Below are positions 43,871 through 53,313 of a DNA stretch of 64,000 nucleotides, one piece after another (positions within the stretch are counted from its first letter, which is position 1; every line of letters begins with the position of its first letter). Position numbers and translations under genes: made by a program. The notes below the pieces were generated by a model. That model was not told where the DNA came from. It searched no databases and saw nothing but the letters and a program-made list of their open reading frames with translations. The stretch is from Acidobacteriaceae bacterium. Lineage in GTDB: Bacteria > Acidobacteriota > Terriglobia > Bryobacterales > Bryobacteraceae. The DNA lies in contig JAFAYL010000059.1 in NCBI GenBank assembly GCA_019240405.1, forward strand, positions 90,246 to 154,245, written 5' to 3'.

Positions 43871-44716
43871 ATGACCTCCTCTGAAGCGCTCGAAATTGTG
43901 TGTGCTCACAGTCCCGATTCTGATGATGCGTTCATGTTTTATGCGCTGGCAACCAAGAAGATTCGATCGCCGTTGGTCGCGTTCCGCCATGTTTTGGAAG
44001 ACATAGAATCGCTGAACCGAAAAGCCAGGGAAGGCCTATATGAACTGACGGCCATTTCTTATCATGCGTATCCGTATGTAGCGGACAAATACGTATTGAT
44101 GGCAAGCGGATCGAGCGTCGGGGATGGCTACGGCCCCATCGTAGTAAGCGCCCGGAAGATGTCGCCTGAAGAACTGAAGGGGAAGAGAATCGCGATTCCC
44201 GGTACGATGACGACGGCCTTCCTCGTGCTCAAGCTCTTTCAGCCCGATATTGAGCACGTCGTGATTCCATTCGACAAAATTTGCGATGCGGTAAAAGCTC
44301 ACGAATTCGATGCCGGATTGGTGATTCACGAGGGTCAGCTAAGTTACGGCCATGAGGGTCTCCACAACATCGTGGATCTTGGAAAGTGGTTCAAAGCGAA
44401 ATACAACCTGCCGCTACCTCTCGGCGCTAATGCGCTGAGGCGAAATTTGCCGCCGGACGTTCAGACCGAGTGTTCCCGGCTGCTCCGGGAAAGCATACAG
44501 TACGCCTTGGATCATCCAGAGGAAGCGATGAATTATGCGATGCAGTTCGCTCGCGATCTCGACCCGGCCACAGCGGAGCAATTCGTGGGCATGTACGTAA
44601 ACCAGCACACGATTTATGGCGCAGACATTGTGCCTCGCGCGGCCCAAAAGCTGCTTGATCTAGGATATGAGGCTGGACTTATTCCCCATCAGACAAACAT
44701 CGAAGTTGTCGGTTAA
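43871..44716 (+). CDS. mqnD: 1,4-dihydroxy-6-naphthoate synthase-like (MqnA/MqnD family)
   Basis: The 281-aa protein starts at the ATG at 43871; an in-frame TTG at 43844 is less likely. It has the family's periplasmic-binding-protein-like fold: AHSPDSDDAFMFYAL at the N-terminus, DIESLNRKAREGLYELTAIS, GDGYGPIVVS and an IHEGQLSYGHEGL motif with the conserved His expected in the active site. MqnD acts late in the futalosine route to menaquinone, converting cyclic dehypoxanthine futalosine to 1,4-dihydroxy-6-naphthoate. MqnA is a homologue, so the assignment to MqnD rather than MqnA is by resemblance (the DIESLN motif). No other mqn gene is near. Confidence 0.8.
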   Translation: MTSSEALEIVCAHSPDSDDAFMFYALATKKIRSPLVAFRHVLEDIESLNRKAREGLYELTAISYHAYPYVADKYVLMASGSSVGDGYGPIVVSARKMSPEELKGKRIAIPGTMTTAFLVLKLFQPDIEHVVIPFDKICDAVKAHEFDAGLVIHEGQLSYGHEGLHNIVDLGKWFKAKYNLPLPLGANALRRNLPPDVQTECSRLLRESIQYALDHPEEAMNYAMQFARDLDPATAEQFVGMYVNQHTIYGADIVPRAAQKLLDLGYEAGLIPHQTNIEVVG

Positions 44717-44741
44717 CTCAGTTCCACTCACGTTTATCTTT

Positions 44742-46049
44742 ATGATCACGAATTGGTTTTGCACTGTTGTGCTCGGCGTTGGGCTGTTTGCGCTCATAGC
44801 AAGCGGTCAAAACGAAGGCGGCTACAACTTAAGCCAGCGGATCAATCGTATCCGCGATCTGGGGAAGAGAGATTCTCAGGCCATTCCAGCCCTGACGAAC
44901 TATCTGGGTGACCCGGACCGTGATATCCGAGTCGAAGCGGTGAAGGCGATCGTAAAGATCGATACGGCCTCCAGTCTGGATCCATTAATACGAGCTACGC
45001 ATGATAATGACGCCGAAGTTCAGGTCCGCGCGACCGACGGGATCGTCAATTTTTATATGCCCGGGTACGTTTCAAGAGGAGGCCTTACTGGTTCTTTCAC
45101 ACGCGGGGTACGGCAGGTGAAGTCGTATTTCTCCACGCGGAACAACGACGCGATTGATCCGGATGTTACGGTTCGCCCGGAGGTTTCGCAGGCTTTGGCA
45201 GACGAAATACGAGGCGGCGCGACAATGGATTCCCGCGCCAATGCTGCCCGCGCGGCGGGCATTTTGCGGGCTTCGCCAGCGGTAGCTTCGCTGGTAGCCG
45301 CCCTTCGATCAAAGGACAGCGAAGTAATCTTCGAATCGCTCGTAGCGCTTCAGAAAATCGACGATCCCTCGGCGGGTCCGGCGGTTTCTTTCCTTTCTCG
45401 CGATCTCGATGACCGAGTGCAGGCCACTGCGCTTGAAACCATCGGCGTCTTGCACAGCACGAGTTCGGCATCGGACGTGCGCTCGGCGCTGGGGAACGCT
45501 CGGAATGCGAAGATTCGCAGAGCGGCGCTGGGATGCCTAGCGATGCTTGGAATTCCCGATGACAGGAAAACTTTTCAAGGGTACTTAAGCGATAAGGACG
45601 CCGATTTGCGTGCTTCCGCCCTGGAAGGCTTGGGTAGAATTCGGGAGCCTGAGGACACTCCTGCCATCGAAGAAGCGTACAACGAAAAAAACGCCGATAC
45701 AAAGATTCACCTCGCGGCCGCGTTCGCGCTGGTCAGCGAGGGGAAAGTCGACACTTCCGAATTCAGTCCGCTTCGTTATTTGGTGGAGAACCTCGACTTG
45801 AGGGCTCAGCGCAACACCGCGCAAGCATATCTGATTGAGTTGTGCCGGCGTGAGGATGTTCGAAAAGCTTTGCTGCCGCTTGTTGCTGAAGTAACGAAAG
45901 ATCAGAAACTAGCGCTCTGTCCAGTTCTTTCAGCGAGCCACAACGAGGATGTAGTTCCGGTGCTTAACAGCCTTTCAAAAGACATTGATCCAGACGTCGC
46001 GCTTGCCGCGTCAAAGGCCTTAAGAACAGTGGGCAAAACCACGCAGTAA
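44742..46049 (+). CDS. Exported HEAT-repeat protein
   Basis: About 435 aa from the ATG at 44742, which immediately precedes a signal-like segment (MITNWFCTVVLGVGLFALIA). An in-frame ATG at 44667 lies within mqnD and is rejected. The mature protein is a series of HEAT/PBS-lyase-type helical repeats, for example YLGDPDRDIRVEAVKAIVKI, ALRSKDSEVIFESLVALQKI, and YLSDKDADLRASALEGLGRI. Such solenoids are protein-binding scaffolds. The partner and function are unknown. It starts 25 bases after mqnD and may be co-transcribed. Confidence 0.8.
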   Translation: MITNWFCTVVLGVGLFALIASGQNEGGYNLSQRINRIRDLGKRDSQAIPALTNYLGDPDRDIRVEAVKAIVKIDTASSLDPLIRATHDNDAEVQVRATDGIVNFYMPGYVSRGGLTGSFTRGVRQVKSYFSTRNNDAIDPDVTVRPEVSQALADEIRGGATMDSRANAARAAGILRASPAVASLVAALRSKDSEVIFESLVALQKIDDPSAGPAVSFLSRDLDDRVQATALETIGVLHSTSSASDVRSALGNARNAKIRRAALGCLAMLGIPDDRKTFQGYLSDKDADLRASALEGLGRIREPEDTPAIEEAYNEKNADTKIHLAAAFALVSEGKVDTSEFSPLRYLVENLDLRAQRNTAQAYLIELCRREDVRKALLPLVAEVTKDQKLALCPVLSASHNEDVVPVLNSLSKDIDPDVALAASKALRTVGKTTQ

Positions 46050-46078
46050 GACGGACGCTCGGAAAGCTGCGAATCAGC

Positions 46079-46288
46079 TTACTTTGATTTTCTTTGCTTC
46101 TGCTGGCCGACGCGAATCTTGAAGTGTTGCTGCTTGCCTTCCTGATACGCCTTGTGATCGTGACGCGCCACAACGTCCGTTAAATAGGCGTTGACATCGG
46201 CATCCTTTGGCAACACGGCCATAACCGTAAAATTCTCGTTGCAAGTCGGACAGAACGGCCGAAAGCGTTTCACATTCGGAATTGGCAT
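46079..46288 (-). CDS. Small conserved-looking protein with a CxxC motif
   Basis: The 69-aa product begins at the ATG at 46288 (MPIPNVKRFRPFCPTCNENF); an in-frame ATG at 46312 overlaps the upstream gene and would give 77 aa. One C-x-x-C pair (Cys13 and Cys16) suggests half of a zinc site, perhaps completed on dimerisation. The C-terminus is basic (VGQQKQRKSK). It follows a GT39-type gene by 7 bases and may be co-expressed with it. I recognise no named family. Confidence 0.55.
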   Translation of the reverse strand: MPIPNVKRFRPFCPTCNENFTVMAVLPKDADVNAYLTDVVARHDHKAYQEGKQQHFKIRVGQQKQRKSK

Positions 46289-46295
46289 TGCACTC

Positions 46296-47897
46296 TCAGA
46301 ATACCATCTCACCGCTGCTTGCCTGCGCGGACTTTGCTCTTATCTCCTGCATTTGGGCGAGATCGGAAATGGGAGCCTTTTCCGGCCGGGCATAAATCGT
46401 AGTTTCTTGTCCCCTACGATTCCACGAAATGACCCGATTCAGTCCTAGGCGCCTGCACTCGTTGGGCGAAATTTCGGGCTCGAACTCATAAAAGCGCGTC
46501 AAAAACCACCGCACAGCCGGAATCGCAATCACGCCGTTTTGGGGCGCCCAAGTCCTCGTATAAGTGATCAATACTTCAAAGCTTTTCGGCGAGAGGGCGC
46601 GAATCGAGGAAACATGAAAGTCATTTGTCTCAACGATTCTCAATTTATGTTCGACAAACCCATACTCCGGTTTCTGGAGCGCTGCCGTATACGGCCAAGC
46701 TGTCGCAATCGTGCGATGAGCTAGATTGCGCTCCGCATAACGCGCCGCTAGTTCCTGCAGGCGAACAAAATCCACCATTGCGTAGTTATCTTCGTAGGGA
46801 AATGGATAAGGCGGATTCCAGAAAAGGTTGACAAGCAAACCGACCGTCAGAGCGGCCGCACCAGTGAAACCAGCCCAAGGGCGGAAGCAACTTAGCGCAA
46901 GAGCTGCGCCTATATAGAAGATTGGAAGAACCGGCAAAAGATAGCGTTCCAGCTCCGCGCCCCCAAGAACGCACACAAGTATGAAATTTGCGAGTCCGGT
47001 CATCAACGCAATATGCCACGCATTGTCTTTGAATTTCTTGCAGCGTTTCACTGTAAGCAGCAGCGCGAGCGTCCCAATCCAGCGAAACTCGGCGAAAAAC
47101 ACGTAGTAAATTCGCCGCAACACCGAGACAGTCATGTGTACCGGTTGGAGTGCATACTCAAGGTTGTAATGCGCGAAATCAGGATTCCCAAGCCAGTAAC
47201 CCGTCGCATGGTGCAAGAAAACCAACCAAGCAATTAGCGTCGCGACGGGCGCAAGGAAGTACGCTGCGCGCCTCCAGTCCTTTCGCCAAAGCAAGAGCGC
47301 GCAAAACACGATTGGAACCGCTAACCCCGTCTCTTTCATCAGCACCAGTCCGATGCTGGCCGCTGCCGCTGCCGCGTATTGCTTTTTGATGAATAGCAGC
47401 AGTGTCACGAGGGTGAATAACATTGCCGGCATATCGAGCTGCGCCATCATGCTTTGCGTATAAAACAGCGGAGATACAAGTAGAAACATCGCCGGCAGAA
47501 ACGCGGGCACGATTCTGGGACCATCAGTCAGCTCGAGTGCCAATAGGAAAGTGACAAGCAACCCCAATCCGGCGAGCAGTAACATCGCAACCCGAGTTAC
47601 TGGAATCGAAAAGCCCACCAGTTTGTACCAGGTAACAAGGTAAGCCTCCACACCGGGCGGGTGCACATTAGGGATGGTCGAATGCGCAATCCACGAGCCG
47701 CTGCGCAGTAGATCCAATGCAGTCGGAATAAACTGCCCCGCTTCATCCCAAAAAAAGGGCAGCCCTAAAACGCGAAGATGAATGATGAGCAGCGTCTCGA
47801 GCAGAAAGAAAAATACGAGCCAACAGTATTGGCTCTTCCGAACCGGCTCGGCGACGGGGACCGCGACCGAAATTGTTTCAGGCAGGCGCGCCGGCAT
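46296..47897 (-). CDS. Glycosyltransferase family 39-type membrane protein
   Basis: The 533-aa protein has about eleven membrane segments. The first periplasmic loop contains FFWDEAGQFIPTALDLL, the D-E pair of the GT-C fold used by dolichyl- or polyprenyl-phosphate-dependent glycosyltransferases. HPPGVEAYLVTWY follows, a typical second motif in this group. These enzymes transfer a sugar from a lipid-phosphate carrier to a protein or lipid A-like acceptor outside the membrane. The acceptor is unknown. The start lies 2 bases after the stop of the DUF3467 gene, so they form a pair. Confidence 0.8.
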   Translation of the reverse strand: MPARLPETISVAVPVAEPVRKSQYCWLVFFFLLETLLIIHLRVLGLPFFWDEAGQFIPTALDLLRSGSWIAHSTIPNVHPPGVEAYLVTWYKLVGFSIPVTRVAMLLLAGLGLLVTFLLALELTDGPRIVPAFLPAMFLLVSPLFYTQSMMAQLDMPAMLFTLVTLLLFIKKQYAAAAAASIGLVLMKETGLAVPIVFCALLLWRKDWRRAAYFLAPVATLIAWLVFLHHATGYWLGNPDFAHYNLEYALQPVHMTVSVLRRIYYVFFAEFRWIGTLALLLTVKRCKKFKDNAWHIALMTGLANFILVCVLGGAELERYLLPVLPIFYIGAALALSCFRPWAGFTGAAALTVGLLVNLFWNPPYPFPYEDNYAMVDFVRLQELAARYAERNLAHRTIATAWPYTAALQKPEYGFVEHKLRIVETNDFHVSSIRALSPKSFEVLITYTRTWAPQNGVIAIPAVRWFLTRFYEFEPEISPNECRRLGLNRVISWNRRGQETTIYARPEKAPISDLAQMQEIRAKSAQASSGEMVF

Positions 47898-47899
47898 CT

Positions 47900-48196
47900 C
47901 TACTGAATAAGCTCTCCCTGGGACTGCGCCTCCAGACGAATCTCTCCGAAGGCGGCCTCATACTGTTTCAGATTTTGCTGCAGCACGTTCATCAGCGCTT
48001 TGGCTTGTGGCGGACTCAAATAGACTCCTTGAAAATTCTGAATAGTAACTGCGTCCGGAGCGGTCTGATTGATCGTCCCGAACATCAGGAAAAAATCCCA
48101 TAGATTTACACGCATTTGCACGCTGTTCGCGTAATTCTCGCGGTAGTCGGCAGTATTGACCAGGTGGAGTTTAGGTTGCGGCTGTCCGGGTGTCAT
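47900..48196 (-). CDS. DUF3467 family protein
   Basis: The 98-aa protein matches the DUF3467 pattern: ENYANSVQMRVNLWDFFLMF, then a V-x-x-F-x-G-V-Y-L-S-P-P-Q-A-K-A-L motif (GVYLSPPQAKALMNVLQQNL), and YEAAFGEIRL. The family is common in bacteria and archaea and has no established function. It is a cytoplasmic, compact protein with no signal peptide. It precedes a GT39 gene by 2 bases. Confidence 0.85.
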   Translation of the reverse strand: MTPGQPQPKLHLVNTADYRENYANSVQMRVNLWDFFLMFGTINQTAPDAVTIQNFQGVYLSPPQAKALMNVLQQNLKQYEAAFGEIRLEAQSQGELIQ

Positions 48197-48284
48197 GTTC
48201 TTTTATCTATCGCATATCGCGCTCATCACAGAGTCGCAACATGGCAAATGTTGGTATCGCAGTGGCGTGTATGTTTGCGAGGAG

Positions 48285-48361
<77 letters not shown>

Positions 48362-48465
48362 TCGGCGCGAACAGGCGTCGGATACTGGCAGAATATCATA
48401 GATCCTCGATTCTCAGCCCAAGGCGTGAGACTGGACCCGGGGCCGCGGGCAACAATGTAAGCGCT

Positions 48466-48482
48466 TTTATGACTTCTTTATG
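48466..48482 (+). promoter_or_regulatory. KdpE-box-like direct repeat upstream of the kdp operon
   Basis: TTTATG occurs twice with 11-base spacing (48466-48471 and 48477-48482; the sequence between is ACTTC). From memory, the enterobacterial KdpE site is TTTATA-C-T-tract-TTTACA with the same spacing. It lies about 45 bases before the first gene. No kdpE gene is in the window. Confidence 0.4.
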
Positions 48483-48514
48483 GTGCCTCGGCTACATTGA
48501 TGACGGGCGCACCA
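48481..48514 (+). promoter_or_regulatory. Inverted repeat in the kdp leader
   Basis: TGGTGC (48481-48486) and GCACCA (48509-48514) form a 6-bp inverted repeat with a 22-base spacer, ending 12 bases before the small first gene. It could fold in the leader RNA. No c-di-AMP (ydaO) riboswitch motif is recognisable. Confidence 0.3.
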
Positions 48515-48526
48515 GGCCCACTAGCT

Positions 48527-48610
48527 ATGGCTGACCTTCTGTACCTGTTGATCGGCTTGCTTTTCTTCCTCGTTTCATGGGCGTTCACCAAGGCCTGCGA
48601 TCGCCTGTGA
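48527..48610 (+). CDS. 27-aa membrane peptide ahead of kdpF
   Basis: The ATG at 48527 opens a 27-codon frame: MADLLYLLIGLLFFLVSWAF followed by TKACDRL. It has one transmembrane helix and a short polar tail ending Cys-Asp-Arg-Leu. It lies 22 bases before kdpF and is read in the same direction. I recall similar short peptides with a CDRL-type ending ahead of kdp genes in other genomes; no function is established. It may stabilise or regulate the Kdp complex (inference). Confidence 0.6.
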   Translation: MADLLYLLIGLLFFLVSWAFTKACDRL

Positions 48611-48632
48611 GCGCTGTGGGAGGCTTTGCGGA

Positions 48633-48716
48633 ATGGATTACATCATCGGTGGAATCACCACGGCTTTGCTATTCATTTACTTGATCTACGCCTTGCTGAA
48701 GCCCGAAAAATTCTAA
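48633..48716 (+). CDS. kdpF: K+-transporting ATPase subunit KdpF
   Basis: The 27-aa peptide reads MDYIIGGITTALLFIYLIYA then LLKPEKF. The single helix followed by LLxPExF is the KdpF signature. KdpF is a lipid-like stabiliser of the KdpABC complex. The gene starts 22 bases after the preceding peptide gene and ends 18 bases before kdpA. Confidence 0.9.
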   Translation: MDYIIGGITTALLFIYLIYALLKPEKF

Positions 48717-48734
48717 CTCGCGCATCGTACTCAC

Positions 48735-50564
48735 ATGACTGGCAATGGTGTCTTTCAAATCGCGATCTATTTCTTAGTTATTCTCGCCTTAACAAAGCCG
48801 ATGGGCGTTTTCATGGCCCGGCTTTTCGAAGGCAAACGGACGTTCTTACATCCAGCGCTTCGCTGGCTCGAAACATTTACTTACAAACTGACCGGCGTAA
48901 ACGAATCCACTGAGCAGCGCTGGACCCAATACACCGCTTCACTACTCGCGTTTAGCATTTTCAGTTTTCTTTTCGTGTATGTCTTGCAACGATTGCAAGG
49001 CGTTTTGCCGCTAAATCCTCAAGGATTCAAGAACAGTCTTGTTAGCCCGGACCTCGCCTTCAATACAGCCGTGAGCTTCGTGACAAACACGAATTGGCAG
49101 TCTTATGCGGGGGGCGAATCCACGCTCAGTTATTTCGTGCAGATGGCCGCGTTAACCGTCCAGAATTTCGGATCTGCCGCTGCTGGAATCGCGGTGGCTC
49201 TAGCTCTTACGCGCGGCTTTGCCCGGCAGCAGGTAAACAGCTTGGGAAATTTTTGGGTCGATCTTACAAGAAGTGTTGTGTATATCCTCTTGCCAGTTTC
49301 CTTCCTCGCTGCTTTATTCTTCTGCTCTCAAGGTGTCATTCAAAATCTGCACCCTTACACAGTCGCGCAAACGATGGAGGGTGCGAAACAGATCCTTGCC
49401 CAGGGTCCCGTCGCTTCGCAGGAAGCCATAAAGATGCTCGGTACAAACGGGGGCGGATTTTTCGGGGCGAATTCGGCGCATCCCTTCGAAAATCCGACGC
49501 CACTCGCAAATTTTCTTCAGCTTCTGTTGATTTTCGTAATTCCGGCGGGCTTGACCTACATGTTTGGAGTCATCATCGGTGATCGCAGGCAAGGATGGAC
49601 CATCTTTTCAGCCTGTGCATTCATGTTCCTGGTTGGGGTGTTTTGTTGTTACTGGGCTGAACAGCGAGGGAATCCTACGCTCGCCAAATTAGGAATTGAA
49701 ACGAATGCCACCATTGCGCAAACCGGCGGCAACATGGAAGGCAAAGAGATCCGCTTCGGCATTGCATCATCCGCATTATTCGCCACCGTGACAACGGACG
49801 CGAGCTGTGGTGCTGTGAATGGCATGCACGACAGCTTCACGCCCCTTGGCGGGCTCATTCCGCTATTCAATATTCAAACCGGCGAGGTGATTTTCGGCGG
49901 CGTCGGCGCAGGACTTTACGGAATTCTTCTCTACGCGATTGTGGCTGTCTTTATTGCAGGATTGATGGTGGGGCGCACGCCGGAATATGTCGGGAAAAAA
50001 ATCGAGCAGAAAGAAGTGAAAATGGCGATGCTCGCGCTGATTGTCACCGCGTTCAGCATTCTTGTGTTTGCCGCCGTCTCCTCTATCATTCAATTTCCAT
50101 CTCCAACAAAGGACGCGAAGGGCCAGCCTGTGGCGCAGAGTTACTGGAATCCGCCTGGACCAGCGACTGCCAACCTTGCAAATTCCGGTCCCCATGGATT
50201 TAGCGAAATCCTTTATGCCTATACGAGTGGCACCGGCAACAACGGCAGCGCGTTCGGCGGGATCAATGCCAATACCCCCTGGTATAACCTAACCATCGGC
50301 CTCGCGATGTTGATGGGACGTTTCCTGTTCTTGATTCCCCTTCTAGCAGTCGCGGGCAGTCTGGCGATGAAAAAGAAAGTGGGAGAGACGCTCGGCACTC
50401 TGCCCACGCATGGCCCCCTGTTTGTCGGCCTGCTCGTCGGCACAGTGATGCTCGTCGGAGCGCTCACGTTTTTCCCTGCGCTCGCACTGGGGCCGATCGT
50501 CGAACACTATTTAATGCAGAACGGAAAACTGTTTTCTGTTCTGTTGTTTGCAATCGGGAGCTAA
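48735..50564 (+). CDS. kdpA: K+-transporting ATPase subunit A (ion channel-like)
   Basis: The 609-aa protein carries the four selectivity-filter segments of the SKT superfamily: TNTNWQSYAGG, GTNGGGFFGANSAHPFENP, TDASCGAVNGMHDSFTPLGG and GTGNNGSAFGG. KdpA is the K+-selective, channel-like subunit that hands K+ to KdpB. Ten membrane segments are expected and are visible. The length is slightly above the enterobacterial protein. Confidence 0.96.
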   Translation: MTGNGVFQIAIYFLVILALTKPMGVFMARLFEGKRTFLHPALRWLETFTYKLTGVNESTEQRWTQYTASLLAFSIFSFLFVYVLQRLQGVLPLNPQGFKNSLVSPDLAFNTAVSFVTNTNWQSYAGGESTLSYFVQMAALTVQNFGSAAAGIAVALALTRGFARQQVNSLGNFWVDLTRSVVYILLPVSFLAALFFCSQGVIQNLHPYTVAQTMEGAKQILAQGPVASQEAIKMLGTNGGGFFGANSAHPFENPTPLANFLQLLLIFVIPAGLTYMFGVIIGDRRQGWTIFSACAFMFLVGVFCCYWAEQRGNPTLAKLGIETNATIAQTGGNMEGKEIRFGIASSALFATVTTDASCGAVNGMHDSFTPLGGLIPLFNIQTGEVIFGGVGAGLYGILLYAIVAVFIAGLMVGRTPEYVGKKIEQKEVKMAMLALIVTAFSILVFAAVSSIIQFPSPTKDAKGQPVAQSYWNPPGPATANLANSGPHGFSEILYAYTSGTGNNGSAFGGINANTPWYNLTIGLAMLMGRFLFLIPLLAVAGSLAMKKKVGETLGTLPTHGPLFVGLLVGTVMLVGALTFFPALALGPIVEHYLMQNGKLFSVLLFAIGS

Positions 50565-50567
50565 AAC

Positions 50568-52697
50568 ATGGCAACTATCGTTGGCCCGCCGGCTTCCACG
50601 TCTCCGAAATCTGAAGATTCCACATCCTTACTGCCGGGCAAGCTGGTACGTGCGCGACCGCTCTTTGATCCCGAGATTGTACGGCGAGCAACCAGAGACT
50701 CGTTCACTAAGCTGAACCCGTTCACGTTAGTTAAGAATCCGGTGATGTTCGTTGTGGAGGTCGGCGCTCTTCTGGTGACCGTATTCTTGCTCCGCGATAC
50801 TTTCGCAGGTATCCATGGCAAACAAGGATTTGAGCTCCAAATCGCTCTTTGGCTATGGTTCACAGTTTTATTCGCGAATTTTGCTGAGGCCATGGCCGAG
50901 GCGCGCGGCAAGGCTCAAGCCGATACTCTCCGTAAGACAAAAACGGACTCCATCGCGAAACGTCTCCTGAGCGGCAAGAAGATCGAAACTGTCGCTTCTT
51001 CAAAACTCCGTGCAGGCGATATCGTAATCGCGGAAGCAGGCGATCTGATTCCTGGTGACGGCGAAGTAATCGAGGGTATCGCGACGGTCGATGAGTCCGT
51101 CATCACAGGTGAAAGCGCGCCCGTGATCCGCGAATCCGGAGGTGACCGAAGCGCCGTCACCGGAGGGACAAAAGTTCTCTCCGATCAGATCAAAATTCGC
51201 ATTACATCGAACCCCGGCGAGACTTTTCTCGACAAAATGATCGCGCTGGTCGAAGGCGCAGAGCGGCAGCGAACGCCGAACGAGATCGCTTTGAACATCT
51301 TAATCGCCGGGTTGACACTAATTTTCCTCCTCGCGGTCGCCACGCTTCATCCCTTTGCGATTTACGCGGTCGCTTCTGTTCACGCGGGAACCGCGCCGAC
51401 GATTGCTGTACTTGTATCTCTGCTCGTCTGTCTTATTCCCACCACAATCGGCGGTCTGCTCTCCGCAATCGGAATCGCCGGAATGGATCGCGTGATGCAG
51501 CACAACGTGCTAGCTATGAGCGGCAAGGCGGTGGAGGCTTCGGGTGATGTCAATACTTTGCTGCTCGACAAGACCGGGACGGTCACGCTCGGAAACCGCC
51601 AGGCCGTCGAATTCATCACCTTCGAAGGCGTTTCAGAAGAAGAACTAGCTGACGCGGCCCAGCTCTCGAGCCTCGCTGACGAAACGCCTGAAGGACGTTC
51701 TATCGTAGTTCTCGCCAAAGAAAAGTACGGTCTTCGCGGAAGGGAAGTCTCTGCCCACGAGGCTCACTTTATTCCTTTCTCAGCCTATACGCGAATGAGC
51801 GGTGTCGACATCGATGGACGGATGTTACGCAAAGGCGCCAGCGGAGCGATCGCGCACTTTATCAAAGAGCTCGGGGGACCGCTTCCCTCAAATTTAGAAG
51901 AAGTCTCCGACCGCATCTCGCGGAACGGCGGCACGCCCTTGGCAGTCGCGGATAGCGCCCGCGCTCTCGGCATCATTCATCTCAAGGACATAGTAAAAGG
52001 CGGGATGAAGGAACGCATCGCCCAGCTCCGCGCCATGGGGATTCGATCGGTGATGATTACCGGCGACAACCCGCTCACTGCCGCTGCAATTGCAAGCGAG
52101 GCAGGTGTAGATGATTTCCTTTCGCAAGCTACTCCGGCCGACAAACTTGAATACATCAAGCGCGAGCAGCGCGAAGGACGGCTCGTCGCTATGACAGGCG
52201 ACGGAACTAACGATGCCCCAGCTTTGGCGCAGGCGGATGTTGGGCTGGCGATGAATACGGGCACAATGGCCGCCAAAGAGGCCGGCAACATGGTCGACCT
52301 TGATAGTAATCCGACGAAGCTGATTGAAGTGGTCGCGATCGGGAAACAGTTACTGATTACGCGCGGCGCTCTGACCACCTTTTCCATCGCGAACGACGTG
52401 GCTAAGTATTTCGCCATTATCCCGGCGATGTTTATGGCAACTTATCCGGCCCTGGCGCGTTTCAACATCATGGGCCTGCATACGCCTCAAAGCGCTGTGC
52501 TCGCAGCGGTGATTTTCAACGCCCTGATCATCATTGCTCTGGTTCCTTTAGCCCTGCGAGGCGTCAAATATCGTCCAGTCGGCGCCGCCGCCCTTTTGCG
52601 CCGCAACGTTTTGATTTATGGAATAGGCGGCATCATCGTGCCGTTCCCGGGTATTTGGATCATTGATCAGCTCCTCGCATGGCTGCATCTCGCCTGA
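50568..52697 (+). CDS. kdpB: K+-transporting P-type ATPase subunit B
   Basis: The 709-aa P-type ATPase has a TGES actuator motif at 180-183, phosphorylation site Asp334 in [16 protein letters not shown], and the hinge [16 protein letters not shown]. The conserved [19 protein letters not shown] segment is also present. It hydrolyses ATP to drive high-affinity K+ uptake with KdpA and KdpC. It starts 3 bases after kdpA. The N-terminus (1-25) is a Ser/Thr-rich extension; a Ser in TGESAP corresponds to the serine phosphorylated in E. coli for inhibition. Confidence 0.97.
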   Translation: MATIVGPPASTSPKSEDSTSLLPGKLVRARPLFDPEIVRRATRDSFTKLNPFTLVKNPVMFVVEVGALLVTVFLLRDTFAGIHGKQGFELQIALWLWFTVLFANFAEAMAEARGKAQADTLRKTKTDSIAKRLLSGKKIETVASSKLRAGDIVIAEAGDLIPGDGEVIEGIATVDESVITGESAPVIRESGGDRSAVTGGTKVLSDQIKIRITSNPGETFLDKMIALVEGAERQRTPNEIALNILIAGLTLIFLLAVATLHPFAIYAVASVHAGTAPTIAVLVSLLVCLIPTTIGGLLSAIGIAGMDRVMQHNVLAMSGKAVEASGDVNTLLLDKTGTVTLGNRQAVEFITFEGVSEEELADAAQLSSLADETPEGRSIVVLAKEKYGLRGREVSAHEAHFIPFSAYTRMSGVDIDGRMLRKGASGAIAHFIKELGGPLPSNLEEVSDRISRNGGTPLAVADSARALGIIHLKDIVKGGMKERIAQLRAMGIRSVMITGDNPLTAAAIASEAGVDDFLSQATPADKLEYIKREQREGRLVAMTGDGTNDAPALAQADVGLAMNTGTMAAKEAGNMVDLDSNPTKLIEVVAIGKQLLITRGALTTFSIANDVAKYFAIIPAMFMATYPALARFNIMGLHTPQSAVLAAVIFNALIIIALVPLALRGVKYRPVGAAALLRRNVLIYGIGGIIVPFPGIWIIDQLLAWLHLA

Positions 52698-52716
52698 AGG
52701 AGCGAAGGTTTACGTA

Positions 52717-53301
52717 ATGCTACAGCAACTCGGCACCGCGCTTCGAATGACGATTCTTCTTACCGTCCTTACCGGCCTCATCTACCCGGGCATTGTGACC
52801 GGCGTGTGCCAGCTTCTCTTTAAGGACAAGGCCGACGGTAGTCTCATCCTTCGCAACGGACAAGTGATTGGGTCGGGGTTGATAGGTCAGAATTTCGCAA
52901 AACCTGAATATTTCCACCCACGCCCATCCGCTGCCGGCAATGATGGGTACGATCCGACATCGTCCTCCGGTTCAAATCTCGGCCCCACCAACCAGAAACT
53001 CTACGACCGGATCAAAGCGTCCGCAGATCAGTTTCGAAAGGACAATCCTGACTACTCCGGGCCAATTCCGGCCGATGCCCTGACTACATCGGCAAGCGGG
53101 CTCGATCCGCACATCAGTGTGGCAAACGCCGAGGCCCAGGCCGAGCGTGTAGCCAAAGCCCGAGGCGCGAATCTGCCAATCATAAAAAAACTGATCGCCT
53201 CGGCCACGGAACATCGCGATCTCGGATTTCTCGGCGAGCCGCGTGTGAATGTCCTAGCGCTCAATCTGGCGCTTGACCGGCAGATTCCGAAAACAAAGTG
53301 A
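52717..53301 (+). CDS. kdpC: K+-transporting ATPase subunit C
   Basis: The 194-aa protein starts at the ATG at 52717, preceded by GAAGGAGCGAAGG; the open frame from 52663 would overlap kdpB and is rejected. One N-terminal membrane helix (LRMTILLTVLTGLIYPGIVT) is followed by a periplasmic domain with YFHPRPSAAGNDGYDPTSSS and GSNLGPTN, which are family hallmarks, and DALTTSASGLDPHIS. KdpC raises the ATP affinity of KdpB. Confidence 0.96.
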   Translation: MLQQLGTALRMTILLTVLTGLIYPGIVTGVCQLLFKDKADGSLILRNGQVIGSGLIGQNFAKPEYFHPRPSAAGNDGYDPTSSSGSNLGPTNQKLYDRIKASADQFRKDNPDYSGPIPADALTTSASGLDPHISVANAEAQAERVAKARGANLPIIKKLIASATEHRDLGFLGEPRVNVLALNLALDRQIPKTK

Positions 53302-53313
53302 AGGGAAAATCAT

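Noticed and set aside
48362..48526. c-di-AMP (ydaO-type) riboswitch ahead of kdp
   Set aside because: The stretch is too short and lacks the conserved motifs; only the direct and inverted repeats are supported.
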